Assembly (NCBI GenBank): GCA_002304435.1
Contig: NEUZ01000002.1
Location: forward strand, 1 to 64,000
Direction: 5' to 3'
Length of the DNA: 64,000 bases
Origin: Opitutia bacterium Tous-C8FEB
GTDB lineage: Bacteria > Verrucomicrobiota > Verrucomicrobiia > Opitutales > Opitutaceae
In this document: one piece after another, positions 26,323-36,025 of the stretch
How positions within the stretch are numbered: the stretch's first letter is position 1
Layout of the letters: each line of letters starts with the position of its first letter
Program-made: the position numbers and the translations under genes
Notes under the pieces: generated by a model
Database searches by the model: none
The model's input: the letters and a program-made list of their open reading frames with translations, nothing else
What the model was told of the DNA's origin: nothing

Positions 26323-28272
26323 ATGAACCTGCCCCCGTCCCGCCGGATTCTTTCCGGCCTCGTCCTCGGCCTTGCCGCCGCGCTGCCGTCCGCCTCCGCC
26401 CTCCAGCTCTCGGAGGGCGAGCTCAAGGTAAGTTTCGACTCCACGCTCTCCTTCGGCGGCCTCTACCGACTACAGAATCCGGACCGCGGCTTGGTGGGTC
26501 CCGCAAGCAACACCCCCGGCGCCTCCGGCGCACAGAACTCGGTCAACTCCGACGACGGCAACCTCAACTACGGCAAGGGGTGGGTCTCCCAGCTGCTCAA
26601 AGGCAACCACGACCTCGAAGTTCGTTACGGCAACTTCGGGGCGCTGGCCCGCGGGTACTGGTACAACGACTTCAAGGCGGACCAGACGCTGCGCACGCCG
26701 CTGTCGGATCAGGCCCTCGACCGCACGGTCAAGGGCGCGCAATTGCTAGACCTTTACGGGCGGGTGAAGACGAATGTGGCCGGTGACCTGCCCTTCGACC
26801 TGCGGATCGGGCGGCAGGTGCTGAGCCTCGGCGAAAGCACCTTCATCCCCAACGGCATCAACGTCATCAACGCGGCCGACCTCTCGAAGCTGCGGGTGCC
26901 CGGCTCCGAGCTGAAGGAGGCCCTGTTGCCAGTGAATATGGTGAAAGCCTCCATCGGCCTCACCCCCGAGATCACCGTAGAGCCCTTCTGGCTGCTGGAA
27001 TTCCGCCGGAACGAGCTCGAGCCCGCCGGCACCTACTTCTCGACCAACGACTTCGCGACCCGCGGCGGCCGCACGGTCTGGCTCGGCTTCGGCAGCATCG
27101 CCGACCAGGGCAGCAGCATCGGCGGTATCTCCCGGGCTGAGGATCGTGACGCCGGCAACTTCAACCAGTTCGGCGTCTCCACCCGCATCCTCGCCAAGGG
27201 CCTCAACAACACCGAGTTCGGCCTGTATTACGCGCGCTACAACAGCCGCTCCCCGATCATCAGCGCCCGGACCCCGACTACCCCAATCGACACCAACCTG
27301 ACCGGCCCGCTGACCGCCGCCTTCCTGCGCGGTGGTTTGCCGGCCGCCCAGGCCTCCGCCCAGGCAGCCGCGATCTTCCAGATGATCGTGAAGTCCTCCC
27401 TCGCGCCGACCACCCTGACGCCCGTCGAGATCGCCACCCTGCAGAGCCCACAGGTGCAGGCCGCCATCGCCGGCGCCCGCCAGATCGCGCTGCTCACCGC
27501 GGCTGCCTCCGGGCGCTACTTTACCGAGTACGCCGAGGACCTCAGCGTGTTCGGCCTCAGCTTCAACACCGCCCTCGGAGGTTCCGGCATCTCCTGGCAA
27601 GGCGAGGTTTCGCTCAAGAATGACGTCCCGCTGCAGATCGACGACGTCGAGCTGCTCTTCGCGACGCTCTCCTCCCTCGCGCCCCAGTTCGCGTCCGCCA
27701 ACCAGCTGGGCAACTATCTGGGCCAGTACGGCCGCGAGATCAGCGGCTACCGCCGCCACCGCGTCTGGACCGCCCAGTCGACGCTGACCAAGGTCTTCGG
27801 ACCGACGCTCGGCTCGCAGCAACTGACCGTCCTGGGCGAGGTCGGCGGCGTGTGGGCGAACCTGCCGTCGAAGGACGTCCTGCGTTACGACGGCCCCGGC
27901 ACCTTCAGCGGCGGCTCGCAGACGGCAATGAACACGGCCGGCTTCCCGCAGGTGGCCGCAACCGCGACCTCCGCCTTCGCGGACCGGTTCTCGTGGGGGT
28001 ACCAAGTCTTGGCGCGCCTCGATTACAACAACGTGCTGCCCAACGTGAACCTCCAGCCCACGATCGCCTTCACCCACGACGTCAAGGGCGTCACCCCGCT
28101 CCCGCTCGGCAACTTCATCGCCGGCCGGAAGAGCGTGAACGTCGCCGTCGAATTCACCTACCGCAACGCTTGGTCCCTCGAGCTGCGCTACGTGAACTTC
28201 ACCGGCGGCGGCAGATTCAACCTATTGTCGGACCGCGACTACGTCGCGACCACGCTCAAGTACTCCTTCTGA
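26323..28272 (+). CDS. DUF1302 family outer-membrane beta-barrel protein
   Basis: Signal peptide; FDSTLSFGGLYRLQNPDRGLVG...LDLYGRVKTNVAGDLPFDLRIGRQVLSLGESTFIPNGINVINAADLSKLRVPG; C-terminal YSF beta-signal. Confidence 0.85.
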   Translation: MNLPPSRRILSGLVLGLAAALPSASALQLSEGELKVSFDSTLSFGGLYRLQNPDRGLVGPASNTPGASGAQNSVNSDDGNLNYGKGWVSQLLKGNHDLEVRYGNFGALARGYWYNDFKADQTLRTPLSDQALDRTVKGAQLLDLYGRVKTNVAGDLPFDLRIGRQVLSLGESTFIPNGINVINAADLSKLRVPGSELKEALLPVNMVKASIGLTPEITVEPFWLLEFRRNELEPAGTYFSTNDFATRGGRTVWLGFGSIADQGSSIGGISRAEDRDAGNFNQFGVSTRILAKGLNNTEFGLYYARYNSRSPIISARTPTTPIDTNLTGPLTAAFLRGGLPAAQASAQAAAIFQMIVKSSLAPTTLTPVEIATLQSPQVQAAIAGARQIALLTAAASGRYFTEYAEDLSVFGLSFNTALGGSGISWQGEVSLKNDVPLQIDDVELLFATLSSLAPQFASANQLGNYLGQYGREISGYRRHRVWTAQSTLTKVFGPTLGSQQLTVLGEVGGVWANLPSKDVLRYDGPGTFSGGSQTAMNTAGFPQVAATATSAFADRFSWGYQVLARLDYNNVLPNVNLQPTIAFTHDVKGVTPLPLGNFIAGRKSVNVAVEFTYRNAWSLELRYVNFTGGGRFNLLSDRDYVATTLKYSF

Positions 28273-28292
28273 ACCCCACCGGACCCCGTCCC

Positions 28293-29645
28293 ATGAACCT
28301 TCTCTCCTCCGCCCTCCTCCTGGCCGCCACGGCCAGCGCCGCCTGCGCGGCCGTCTCCGCCGCCGATGCCGCGCGCCTCGGCCAGGACCTCACGCCCCTC
28401 GGCGCCGAAGCCAAGGGCAACGCCGACGGCACCATCCCGGCTTGGACCGGCGGCATCACCACCCCGCCCTCGGGCTACCAGCCTGGGATGCACCATCCCG
28501 ACCCGTTCGCGGCTGACCAGCCCCGCTTCACCGTGACCGCGGCTAACGCGGCCCAGTACCAGGCCCAGCTGACTGCCGGGCAACTGGCGCTGCTCCAAGC
28601 CCATCCGACCTACAAGCTGACCGTCTACCCCACCCGCCGCAGCGCGTCCAACCCGCAGCGGGTCTATGACGCCACGCGGCAGAACGCGACCAGCGCCAAC
28701 CTCGTCTCGGGCGGCAACGGCATCGCCGGGGCCACGGTCGGCATTCCCTTCCCCATCCCGCAGAACGGGCTCGAGGTACTTTGGAACTCGCTCACCCGCT
28801 TTCGCGGCGTCGCCGCGACCCGCTACATCGACCAGGCAGCGGTCGAGCGCGGCGGCGGTTTCCAGTTAGTGAAGTTCGAGGACGAGTTCCTCTTCAATTA
28901 CACCCGCCCCGACATCACCGCCAAGGAGCTCGAGTCCTCCAACACCCTAATTTACTTTAAGCAAGCGGTCACGGCCCCGGCCCGCCTCGCCGGGACCATC
29001 CTGCTCGCCCAGGAGACGATGGATCAGGTCAAGGAGCCCCGCCGCGCTTGGGTCTACAACGCCGGCCGCCGCCGCGTGACCCGCGCCCCCAACGTCGCCT
29101 ATGACAATCCCGGCACCGCCGCGGACGGCCAGCGCACCAGCGACCAGTTCGATATGTTCAACGGCGCGCCCGACCGCTACGAGTGGACCCTCGTGGGCAA
29201 GAAGGAGATGCTCGTCCCCTACAACTCCTATAAGCTCCACGCCAAAGGCGTGAAGGTCGGCGAGATCCTCAAGCCGAACCACATCAACCCTGACCTGACC
29301 CGCCACGAACTGCACCGCGTCTGGGTGGTCGACGCCAAGCTCAAGCCCGGCACCTCTCACCTCTACAGTCGCCGCACCTTCTACATCGACGAGGATTCTT
29401 GGCAGATCCTCGCGGCGGACCAGTACGACGGCCGTGGCCAGCTCTGGCGCGTGTCCGAGGCTCACTGCATCAATTATTATGACGTGCAGGCCTTCTGGAG
29501 CACCCTTGAAGTCCACCACGACCTGCAGAACGGGCGCTACCTCGCCGTGGGCCTCGACAACGAGAACCGGATGTACGACTTCGGCATCAAGCGCACCCCG
29601 GCCGACTTCAACCCCGAGGCCCTGCGGCGCGACGGCGTCCGCTGA
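28293..29645 (+). CDS. DUF1329 family exported protein
   Basis: LGQDLTPLGAEAKGNADGTIPAWTGGITTPPSGYQPG...HPDPFAADQPRFTVTAANAAQYQ; RTFYIDEDSWQILAADQYDGRGQLWRV; start at 28293. Confidence 0.9.
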   Translation: MNLLSSALLLAATASAACAAVSAADAARLGQDLTPLGAEAKGNADGTIPAWTGGITTPPSGYQPGMHHPDPFAADQPRFTVTAANAAQYQAQLTAGQLALLQAHPTYKLTVYPTRRSASNPQRVYDATRQNATSANLVSGGNGIAGATVGIPFPIPQNGLEVLWNSLTRFRGVAATRYIDQAAVERGGGFQLVKFEDEFLFNYTRPDITAKELESSNTLIYFKQAVTAPARLAGTILLAQETMDQVKEPRRAWVYNAGRRRVTRAPNVAYDNPGTAADGQRTSDQFDMFNGAPDRYEWTLVGKKEMLVPYNSYKLHAKGVKVGEILKPNHINPDLTRHELHRVWVVDAKLKPGTSHLYSRRTFYIDEDSWQILAADQYDGRGQLWRVSEAHCINYYDVQAFWSTLEVHHDLQNGRYLAVGLDNENRMYDFGIKRTPADFNPEALRRDGVR

Positions 29646-29652
29646 CGCCGGG

Positions 29653-30588
29653 ATGCGTTCGCGCGCTCCCCTTGCGGCCAGCCTCGCCGCCTGCCTCCTC
29701 CCCGCGTTGCTGGCCGCCGGGGAGTCCCCCTTGCCCCGAGGCCTCCTGCTCGACGGCGCCGTGAGCGGTTCCGTCGCCATCGTCGTCGGGGAAAGAGGGA
29801 GCATCTGGGTCTCTCGAGCCCCCACCTCCGGCTGGCGCCGCGCGGACTCCCCCACCCGGGCCACCCTTACCGGAGTGGCCCTTGCTCCGCCCTCCGCCGA
29901 CGGCGGGCCGGAGGTCGGCTGGGCGGTCGGACACGATGCGCTCGTGCTCGGCACCCGCGACGGCGGCGCCACCTGGACCCGCCAGTTCCAAGGTGAAAAC
30001 CTGCAGGACTCCTTCCTCGACGTGCTCGCGCTGAACGCCCGACACGCCATCGCGGTCGGGGCTTACGGACTTTACCTCTCCACGCGGGACGGGGGCGCCA
30101 CGTGGGAGCGCCGCCAAGTGCGCGAGGGGGACGCCCACCTGAACCGGATTAGCCGCAGCGCGGCGGGCACGCTGTTCCTCGCCGGCGAATCGGGCACCCT
30201 GCTCCGCTCCCGGGATGAGGGGTTGAACTGGACTCCGCTCCGGGCTCCCTACGAGGGCTCCTTCCACGGGGTCCTGCCGCTTGACCGCCGGACCCTGATT
30301 GCCCACGGCCTGCGCGGACACCTGTACCGGTCCGCCGACGAAGGGGATACCTGGCAGGAGATCCCTCCCCCCGTCGTCGGGTTGCTCGCGACGGGCCTCC
30401 GGCTGCGTTCCAACCTCATTCTGATCGGCGGGCCGCCCCGGGCCCTAGCCCTCAGCCGCGACTACGGGCGCACCTTCAGCCTCGTGCCGGGGGCGCCAGC
30501 GACCGCGGTGGCCGAGCTCATTGAGCTCCCCGATGGCAGCGTGCTCGCCCTCGGCGAGGCGGGCGCCACCCCGGTCATCCTCCCATGA
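29653..30588 (+). CDS. YCF48/BNR-repeat photosystem II stability-factor-like exported protein
   Basis: Repeated motifs GTRDGGATWTRQ, STRDGGATWERR, RSRDEGLNWTPL, RSADEGDTWQEI; start at 29653. Confidence 0.88.
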   Translation: MRSRAPLAASLAACLLPALLAAGESPLPRGLLLDGAVSGSVAIVVGERGSIWVSRAPTSGWRRADSPTRATLTGVALAPPSADGGPEVGWAVGHDALVLGTRDGGATWTRQFQGENLQDSFLDVLALNARHAIAVGAYGLYLSTRDGGATWERRQVREGDAHLNRISRSAAGTLFLAGESGTLLRSRDEGLNWTPLRAPYEGSFHGVLPLDRRTLIAHGLRGHLYRSADEGDTWQEIPPPVVGLLATGLRLRSNLILIGGPPRALALSRDYGRTFSLVPGAPATAVAELIELPDGSVLALGEAGATPVILP

Positions 30589-32939
30589 ACCCAGGCCCCT
30601 CGCGCCTCGATCGCTTCACGGGGTGGATGTTCCGGCACCGCAACGTGCTGGTCGCGCTCTTCACGGCGCTCACCGCCGGGATGCTCTGGCTGGCGCTCGG
30701 CGTTCGCGTCGACGCAAGTTTCGACAAGTCCCTGCCCCGCGGCCATCCGTACATCCAGACCTTCGTGAAGCACCAGGCGGCGTTCGGGGGCGCCAACCGG
30801 ATCCTCGTCGCCCTCGTCGCCCGGGAAGGGGACATCTTCAATCCGGAGTTCTTCGCCCAGCTGCGGAAGGTCACGGACGAGGTCACCTTCCTGCCGGCGG
30901 TCGACCGGCCGCAGGTGCAGTCCCTCTTCACGCCGAACGTCCGCTTCATCGAGGTCATCGAGGACGGCTTCGCGGGCGGGAACGTGATCCCGGCGGATTT
31001 CCAGCCGACGCCGGCCGCGTTTGCCCGGGTACGCGAGAACATCCTCAAGTCGGGCCGGCTCGGGCAGCTGGTGGCCCACGACTTCACCGCGGCGGTCGTC
31101 AGCGCCCAGTTGCTCGAGACCAATCCAGCGACCGGGCAGCGCGTGGATTACGCCACCGTGGCCGCCGGGCTAGAGCGCATCCGGGAGGGCGTGGCCACCG
31201 CGACGGGCGGGCGGGTGACCGTGCACATCATCGGTTTCGCGCAGATCGTCGGGGACGTGACTGCCGCGGCGGACAACATCCGCCTGATGTTTGTGGCCGC
31301 GTTGGTGGTGACCACCCTGCTGGTCTGGAACTACGCCGGCCGCTGGAAACTGGCCGCCGCCCCCATCGTGTGCTCGCTGGTGGCGGTCATCTGGCAACTG
31401 GGGATCGTGTCCGCCCTCGGGCTGGGGGTGGACCTATTCTCGATTCTGGTGCCGTTTCTGGTGTTCGCCATCGGGGTCAGCCACGGGGTACAAAAGATCT
31501 GCACCTTCCGGAACGAGGTCTTCAAGGGCCAGGACGGCCCCGCTGCGGCGCGCGCGGCCTTCAGCCAACTGATCGCTCCGGGCATCATCGCCCTGCTCAC
31601 GGACACGATCGGCTTCTTCACCATTATGGTGATCCCGATCCCGACCATCCAAGAGCTTGCTCTGATCGCCAGCCTTGGGGTGAGCGTGATCACGCTGACC
31701 AACTTCTTCCTGCTGCCGCTGCTGCTCTCCTACCTGCGTCTTCCCCCTGCCTACGCCGACTGGGTCGCCGCCCGGCGCCAGCGCGGCGAGGCCACCTGGG
31801 GGCGGCTCGCGCGCACACTCACCCCCGGCCCAGCGGCCGCCGTGGCACTGGTCAGCCTCGGCATCGGCGCGTGGGCCGTGCACTTCTCCAAGGAGGTGCG
31901 CATCGGGGACACCCAGGCCGGCGTACCCGAGCTAAGGCCGGATTCACGCTACAACCGGGACAGCCAGCTGATCGCGGGGAAGTTTTCCATCGGGGTGGAT
32001 TTGCTCAGCGTGATCGTCGAGACCGTGCCCGACGCGGGTGTCGACCACGGAGTGATGACGCTCGTCGACGAGTTCGAGGGGCGGATGCGGGAACTGCCGG
32101 GCGTGCAGTCCGTGGTCTCCTTAGCCGGGGTGGCCAAGGGGGTGAACGCCGGGTTCTGCGAGGGATCGCTCAAATGGCGGATCTTGCCCCGCAACCGCGA
32201 CGCGCTCGCGCAGGCCGTCGCGCCAGTCGAGACCGCGACCGGGCTGCTCAATGCGAATTCCTCCGTTTTGCCCGTCCTGATCTTCCTGCGCGACCACCGC
32301 GCGGAGACGCTGACCGAGGTTACGGCGGCGGTACAGGAGTTCGCCGCCCGGCACGACTCGCCGCAGACCCGGTTCCGACTGGCCAGCGGCAATGCCGGGG
32401 TGATGGCCGCGACCAACGAGGTGGTGGCCGCCGCGGAGAAACCTATCCTGTACTGGGTCTTCGGCTCCGTCATCGCGCTCTGCCTGATCGCCTTCCGCTC
32501 CGTCCGCGCCGCGCTCTGCATCGTGACCCCGCTCGCGATCGTCAGCTACCTCGGCTACGGGGTGATGGTCGCCCTCAATATCGGCCTCAAGCCGTCGACG
32601 CTCCCCGTCGTGGCCCTCGGGGCGGGGATCGGCGTGGACTACGGGATCTACATCTTCGCCCGCCTCCACGCCGAGCTGAAGGCGGGGGCACCGTTCGAGG
32701 ATGCCCTCTTCTGTGGCTTGAAGGACGCGGGCGCCGCCGTGGTTTTTACCGGGCTGACGCTCGCGATCGGGGTCAGCACCTGGGTGTTCTCGGACCTCAA
32801 GTTCCAGGCGGATATGGGCCTCCTGCTGACCTTTATGTTCACCGTGAATATGGTCGGCGCTATCTTCGTGATGCCCGCCTTGGCGCGGTGGCTCTGGCGG
32901 GGACACCGGGGCTCGGCCCACCTCTCCATCCCGCGCTGA
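30585..32939 (+). CDS. RND/MMPL family transporter
   Basis: 784 aa, repeated TM blocks (VALGAGIGVDYGIYIFARLHAELKAG; FLVFAIGVSHGVQKICTFRNE), ATGA overlap with upstream gene. Confidence 0.92.
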   Translation: MNPGPSRLDRFTGWMFRHRNVLVALFTALTAGMLWLALGVRVDASFDKSLPRGHPYIQTFVKHQAAFGGANRILVALVAREGDIFNPEFFAQLRKVTDEVTFLPAVDRPQVQSLFTPNVRFIEVIEDGFAGGNVIPADFQPTPAAFARVRENILKSGRLGQLVAHDFTAAVVSAQLLETNPATGQRVDYATVAAGLERIREGVATATGGRVTVHIIGFAQIVGDVTAAADNIRLMFVAALVVTTLLVWNYAGRWKLAAAPIVCSLVAVIWQLGIVSALGLGVDLFSILVPFLVFAIGVSHGVQKICTFRNEVFKGQDGPAAARAAFSQLIAPGIIALLTDTIGFFTIMVIPIPTIQELALIASLGVSVITLTNFFLLPLLLSYLRLPPAYADWVAARRQRGEATWGRLARTLTPGPAAAVALVSLGIGAWAVHFSKEVRIGDTQAGVPELRPDSRYNRDSQLIAGKFSIGVDLLSVIVETVPDAGVDHGVMTLVDEFEGRMRELPGVQSVVSLAGVAKGVNAGFCEGSLKWRILPRNRDALAQAVAPVETATGLLNANSSVLPVLIFLRDHRAETLTEVTAAVQEFAARHDSPQTRFRLASGNAGVMAATNEVVAAAEKPILYWVFGSVIALCLIAFRSVRAALCIVTPLAIVSYLGYGVMVALNIGLKPSTLPVVALGAGIGVDYGIYIFARLHAELKAGAPFEDALFCGLKDAGAAVVFTGLTLAIGVSTWVFSDLKFQADMGLLLTFMFTVNMVGAIFVMPALARWLWRGHRGSAHLSIPR

Positions 32940-32969
32940 AGGCGGGCGGGAACACCGGGAACGGCGCGC

Positions 32970-34631
32970 TCAGGAGCCGAGCAACTCCTCGGCGTGGCGC
33001 TGGGCGCTCCGGGCCTGGCGATCCCCGAGCATTCGCGCCAGCTCGGTGACGCGCGCCTTCCGACTCCCGTGGATGGGCTCGATCCGGACCACCGCGCGCT
33101 CCCCGCTCTGGTCCTTGGTGACCACCAGATGGGCCGCGGCCTGCGCCGCCACTTGGGGCAGATGGGTCACGCACAACACCTGGTGCCCGCGGGCGATGCC
33201 CGCCATATTCTCGCCCACTACCTTGCCGATCTCGCCCCCGACGTTGGCGTCCACCTCGTCGAAAACCAGCAGCGGCACGCCGTCCAGATCCGCCAGCACG
33301 GTCTTCAGGGCGAGCATCACGCGGGCCAGTTCGCCGCTGGAAGCGATGCGGCTCAGGGGCAGCGGTGCCTCGCCGACGTTCGGGGAGAAGAGGAACTCAG
33401 CGCCCGAGTCGCCCGCCGGGCCCAGTTCCGGCAGCGAGGTCACCCGCACCTGGAAATCCGCCTTGGCGAAACCCAGCCGCGAGATCGCGCGGCCCGCCGT
33501 CCGCGCCAGCTCCCGGGCCGCTTTCTCCCGCCGGACCCGCAACGCCTGGGCCAGCCGCCGGGCCTCCCGCAAGGCCTCCGCCGCCTCCCGCTCCAACCGA
33601 GCCAGCACGCCCTCGACATCCCCCTGCACCTCCAGGCGACGCCGCATCTCCTCGCGGGCCGCCAGCACCGCCGCCAGGTCACCGCCGTGACGACGCCGCA
33701 CCTCCAGCCAGGTCGCCATCCGCTGCTCGATCTCCTGCGCCTGCTCGGGATCTAGGTTCAGGGCCTGACCCAGGGCCGCGAACTCCTCGGCCAGATCCGC
33801 CAGCTCCACGGCCGCGGAAGCCAACCGGCCGGCGAGCGGCGCGCTCGCCGGATCGAGCTCCTCCAGTTGCCGCGCCAGCCGCAACAGGGGCGCCAGCCGG
33901 GGCTGGATTCCGTCCTCACCGGCCAATCCCTGCCCCAGCCCCTCCGTCAAACCCGTCAACTCCTGCGCCCGGCTGAGCCGCTGGTGGTCGCGTTCCAACT
34001 GCTCGACGGCCTCGGCCGTCAGTTCCAGTTGATCCAGGCGCGCGAGCTGGGCCCGCAGGAAGTCGATCTGGTCGGGCGCGAGCCGCGCCTCGGACGCCAC
34101 CCGCCGCTGCTCGGCCGCCCGCTCGCGCCAGCGCGCGAAGGCCTGGCCATACGTCGTCAGGTCCTGTCCGTGGCGGCCGAACAGGTCCAGCAGCTCGCGC
34201 TGGCAGTCGTCCCGCAGGAGGCGCCGGGGCTCGCTGGGACCGTGGAAGTCGATCCACACCTCGCCCAAACGCTGCAGCGCCGCGAGGGTGGCCAGGCTGC
34301 CGTTGACGGTGATCCGGGGCGCCTTGTCGCGCGGGAGCGTGCGTCGCAGGAGCAGCGTGCCCTCCTCGCACGGCGGCAGCTGGAGTTCCTCGAGCACCGC
34401 ATTGAGACGCTCCGGGGCGGCAAAGTGCAGGACTGCCTCCACCTCTGCCGCGGGCGCGCCCTGCCGGATCACGGTCTTGTCCGCCCGTTCCCCTGCCAGC
34501 AGGCTCAGCGCGCCCAGCAGGATGCTTTTGCCGGCGCCGGTCTCCCCGGTGACGGCGGTGAAACCCGGGGTGAACTCCAGTTCCACCGCCTCAAGCAGGG
34601 CCAGATTCCGGATGCGAAGCGACTGCAGCAT
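32970..34631 (-). CDS. recN: DNA repair protein RecN
   Basis: MLQSLRIRNLALLEAVELEFTPGFTAVTGETGAGKSILLGALSLLAGERADKTVIR; LLVFDEVDANVGGEIGKVVG; start at 34631. Confidence 0.95.
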   Translation of the reverse strand: MLQSLRIRNLALLEAVELEFTPGFTAVTGETGAGKSILLGALSLLAGERADKTVIRQGAPAAEVEAVLHFAAPERLNAVLEELQLPPCEEGTLLLRRTLPRDKAPRITVNGSLATLAALQRLGEVWIDFHGPSEPRRLLRDDCQRELLDLFGRHGQDLTTYGQAFARWRERAAEQRRVASEARLAPDQIDFLRAQLARLDQLELTAEAVEQLERDHQRLSRAQELTGLTEGLGQGLAGEDGIQPRLAPLLRLARQLEELDPASAPLAGRLASAAVELADLAEEFAALGQALNLDPEQAQEIEQRMATWLEVRRRHGGDLAAVLAAREEMRRRLEVQGDVEGVLARLEREAAEALREARRLAQALRVRREKAARELARTAGRAISRLGFAKADFQVRVTSLPELGPAGDSGAEFLFSPNVGEAPLPLSRIASSGELARVMLALKTVLADLDGVPLLVFDEVDANVGGEIGKVVGENMAGIARGHQVLCVTHLPQVAAQAAAHLVVTKDQSGERAVVRIEPIHGSRKARVTELARMLGDRQARSAQRHAEELLGS

Positions 34632-34666
34632 AGTGGCGGGAACGGATGAGGCCGGGGCCGCGGGTG

Positions 34667-35983
34667 TCAAAGCCGCTTCTCGCCCGCCGCTTCGGCGAGG
34701 GCCCGCTCGAGCCGTTCCGCGACCGCACCCGAGGCCACCAAGGGTTCCAGCCAAGCGTCCACGGCCCCGCGCCATTCCGCGTCCCGCGGCAACAGCACCG
34801 CCTTGCCCGCCCGCGTCAAAGGCTCGGCGAGGGAACCCCCGAGGCGGGGATCACGCCGCGACTGCAACCGGACCTCGATCCCGTCGGTGAACATCACGTC
34901 CGCCGCGCCCTCAGCCAAAGCGGCGAAGATGGTCCGGTTGTCCGGGTGGAGCAGGATCTCCGCACGACGCAGATGCTCCCGCACGAAGCGCTCGTTGGTC
35001 CCACCCGGGTTGACGATCACGCGCACCCCCGTTTGGTCGATCGCGGCTAGGGAACCGAACCGCGGCGCGTCCGCCCGGCGGGCGATGGCCGTCTTGCCGT
35101 CCTGCAGGTAGGCGATGGAGAAGGCCGCCTCCCGGGCGCGTTCCGCCGTTACAGTGATGCCGGAGAGCGCGAGGTCGAACCGGTGCGCGCGCAGGTCGGC
35201 CATTAAGCCCGGCCACGACGTGGGCACAAAAACGGGTTGCAGGCCGAGCGCGCCCGCGAGTTCCCGCGCCAGTTCGATGTCGAGCCCCCGCAGCACGCCA
35301 CCGGCATCCGAGCTGAAGGGCGCGTAATCGCCCGTGGTGCCGACGCGGAGGACCCCGACGCGGCGTAACCCCGCCAGGGTCGCGGTCCCGGTCCGGCGCA
35401 AGGCGCCCCGCGCGGCCTTCAGTGCGCGGAGTTCCGCCGGCGCGAGACCGGCGATGCCCGCCAGCCGGGCCCAGGGGTCGGACAAAGCAGGCGGTTCCTC
35501 CCCGGCCGTCAGGAAAGCCGCCGCCAGCAGTTCACGACCCACTTCGTCCAACCGCGGCCGTAGCACGGTGTTCAGGTCCGGCGGCTCTGCCGGGAGCACG
35601 CCGGTCGCCCGCCATTCCGCGACGAGCGCTTCCTGACGCCGCCGTGCCCACGCGATCTGAAGCCGGAGAAACTCCTCCATCGGGTCCGGGGCCAGTCCCA
35701 GCGCCTCGGCCTCGGCCCGCCAGACGCGCAACACTGCCGCCTCACGGACCGGGTCCAGCACGGGCTGTCCCCGGCGCTGTTTCCAGGCCGCCACCTGCGG
35801 CATCAGCTCGCTGCGCGCCACCATCGCCGCGACCAAGTTGGCCTCCCGGTCCGCCGCGGTTTGGAAGACAGGGGCGGCCGCCCGCGAGTCCGCCGCGACC
35901 GGGACGGCTGCCGGCGATGGGAGGGCCAACCCAGCCCAGATCAGCAGCCCGCAAAGGAGGCCCGCAATACGGTTCATCCCCAC
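34667..35983 (-). CDS. Exported AroQ-gamma chorismate mutase / cyclohexadienyl dehydratase (PheC-type) fusion
   Basis: Signal peptide; AroQ-like helices (LVAAMVARSELMPQVAAWKQRRGQPVLDPVREAAVL...FLRLQIAWARRRQ) then VLRVGTTGDYAPFSSD...VPTSWPGLMADLRAHRFDLALSGITVTAERAREAAFS..YLQDGKTAIAR...VIVNPGGTNERFVREHLRRAEILLHPDNRTIFAALAEGAADVMFTDGIEVRLQSRRDPRL. Confidence 0.85.
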   Translation of the reverse strand: MGMNRIAGLLCGLLIWAGLALPSPAAVPVAADSRAAAPVFQTAADREANLVAAMVARSELMPQVAAWKQRRGQPVLDPVREAAVLRVWRAEAEALGLAPDPMEEFLRLQIAWARRRQEALVAEWRATGVLPAEPPDLNTVLRPRLDEVGRELLAAAFLTAGEEPPALSDPWARLAGIAGLAPAELRALKAARGALRRTGTATLAGLRRVGVLRVGTTGDYAPFSSDAGGVLRGLDIELARELAGALGLQPVFVPTSWPGLMADLRAHRFDLALSGITVTAERAREAAFSIAYLQDGKTAIARRADAPRFGSLAAIDQTGVRVIVNPGGTNERFVREHLRRAEILLHPDNRTIFAALAEGAADVMFTDGIEVRLQSRRDPRLGGSLAEPLTRAGKAVLLPRDAEWRGAVDAWLEPLVASGAVAERLERALAEAAGEKRL

Positions 35984-36025
35984 ACCCTCACCCTTGGGCG
36001 GCCCGGGCGCATCCGTCGCTTGGCC

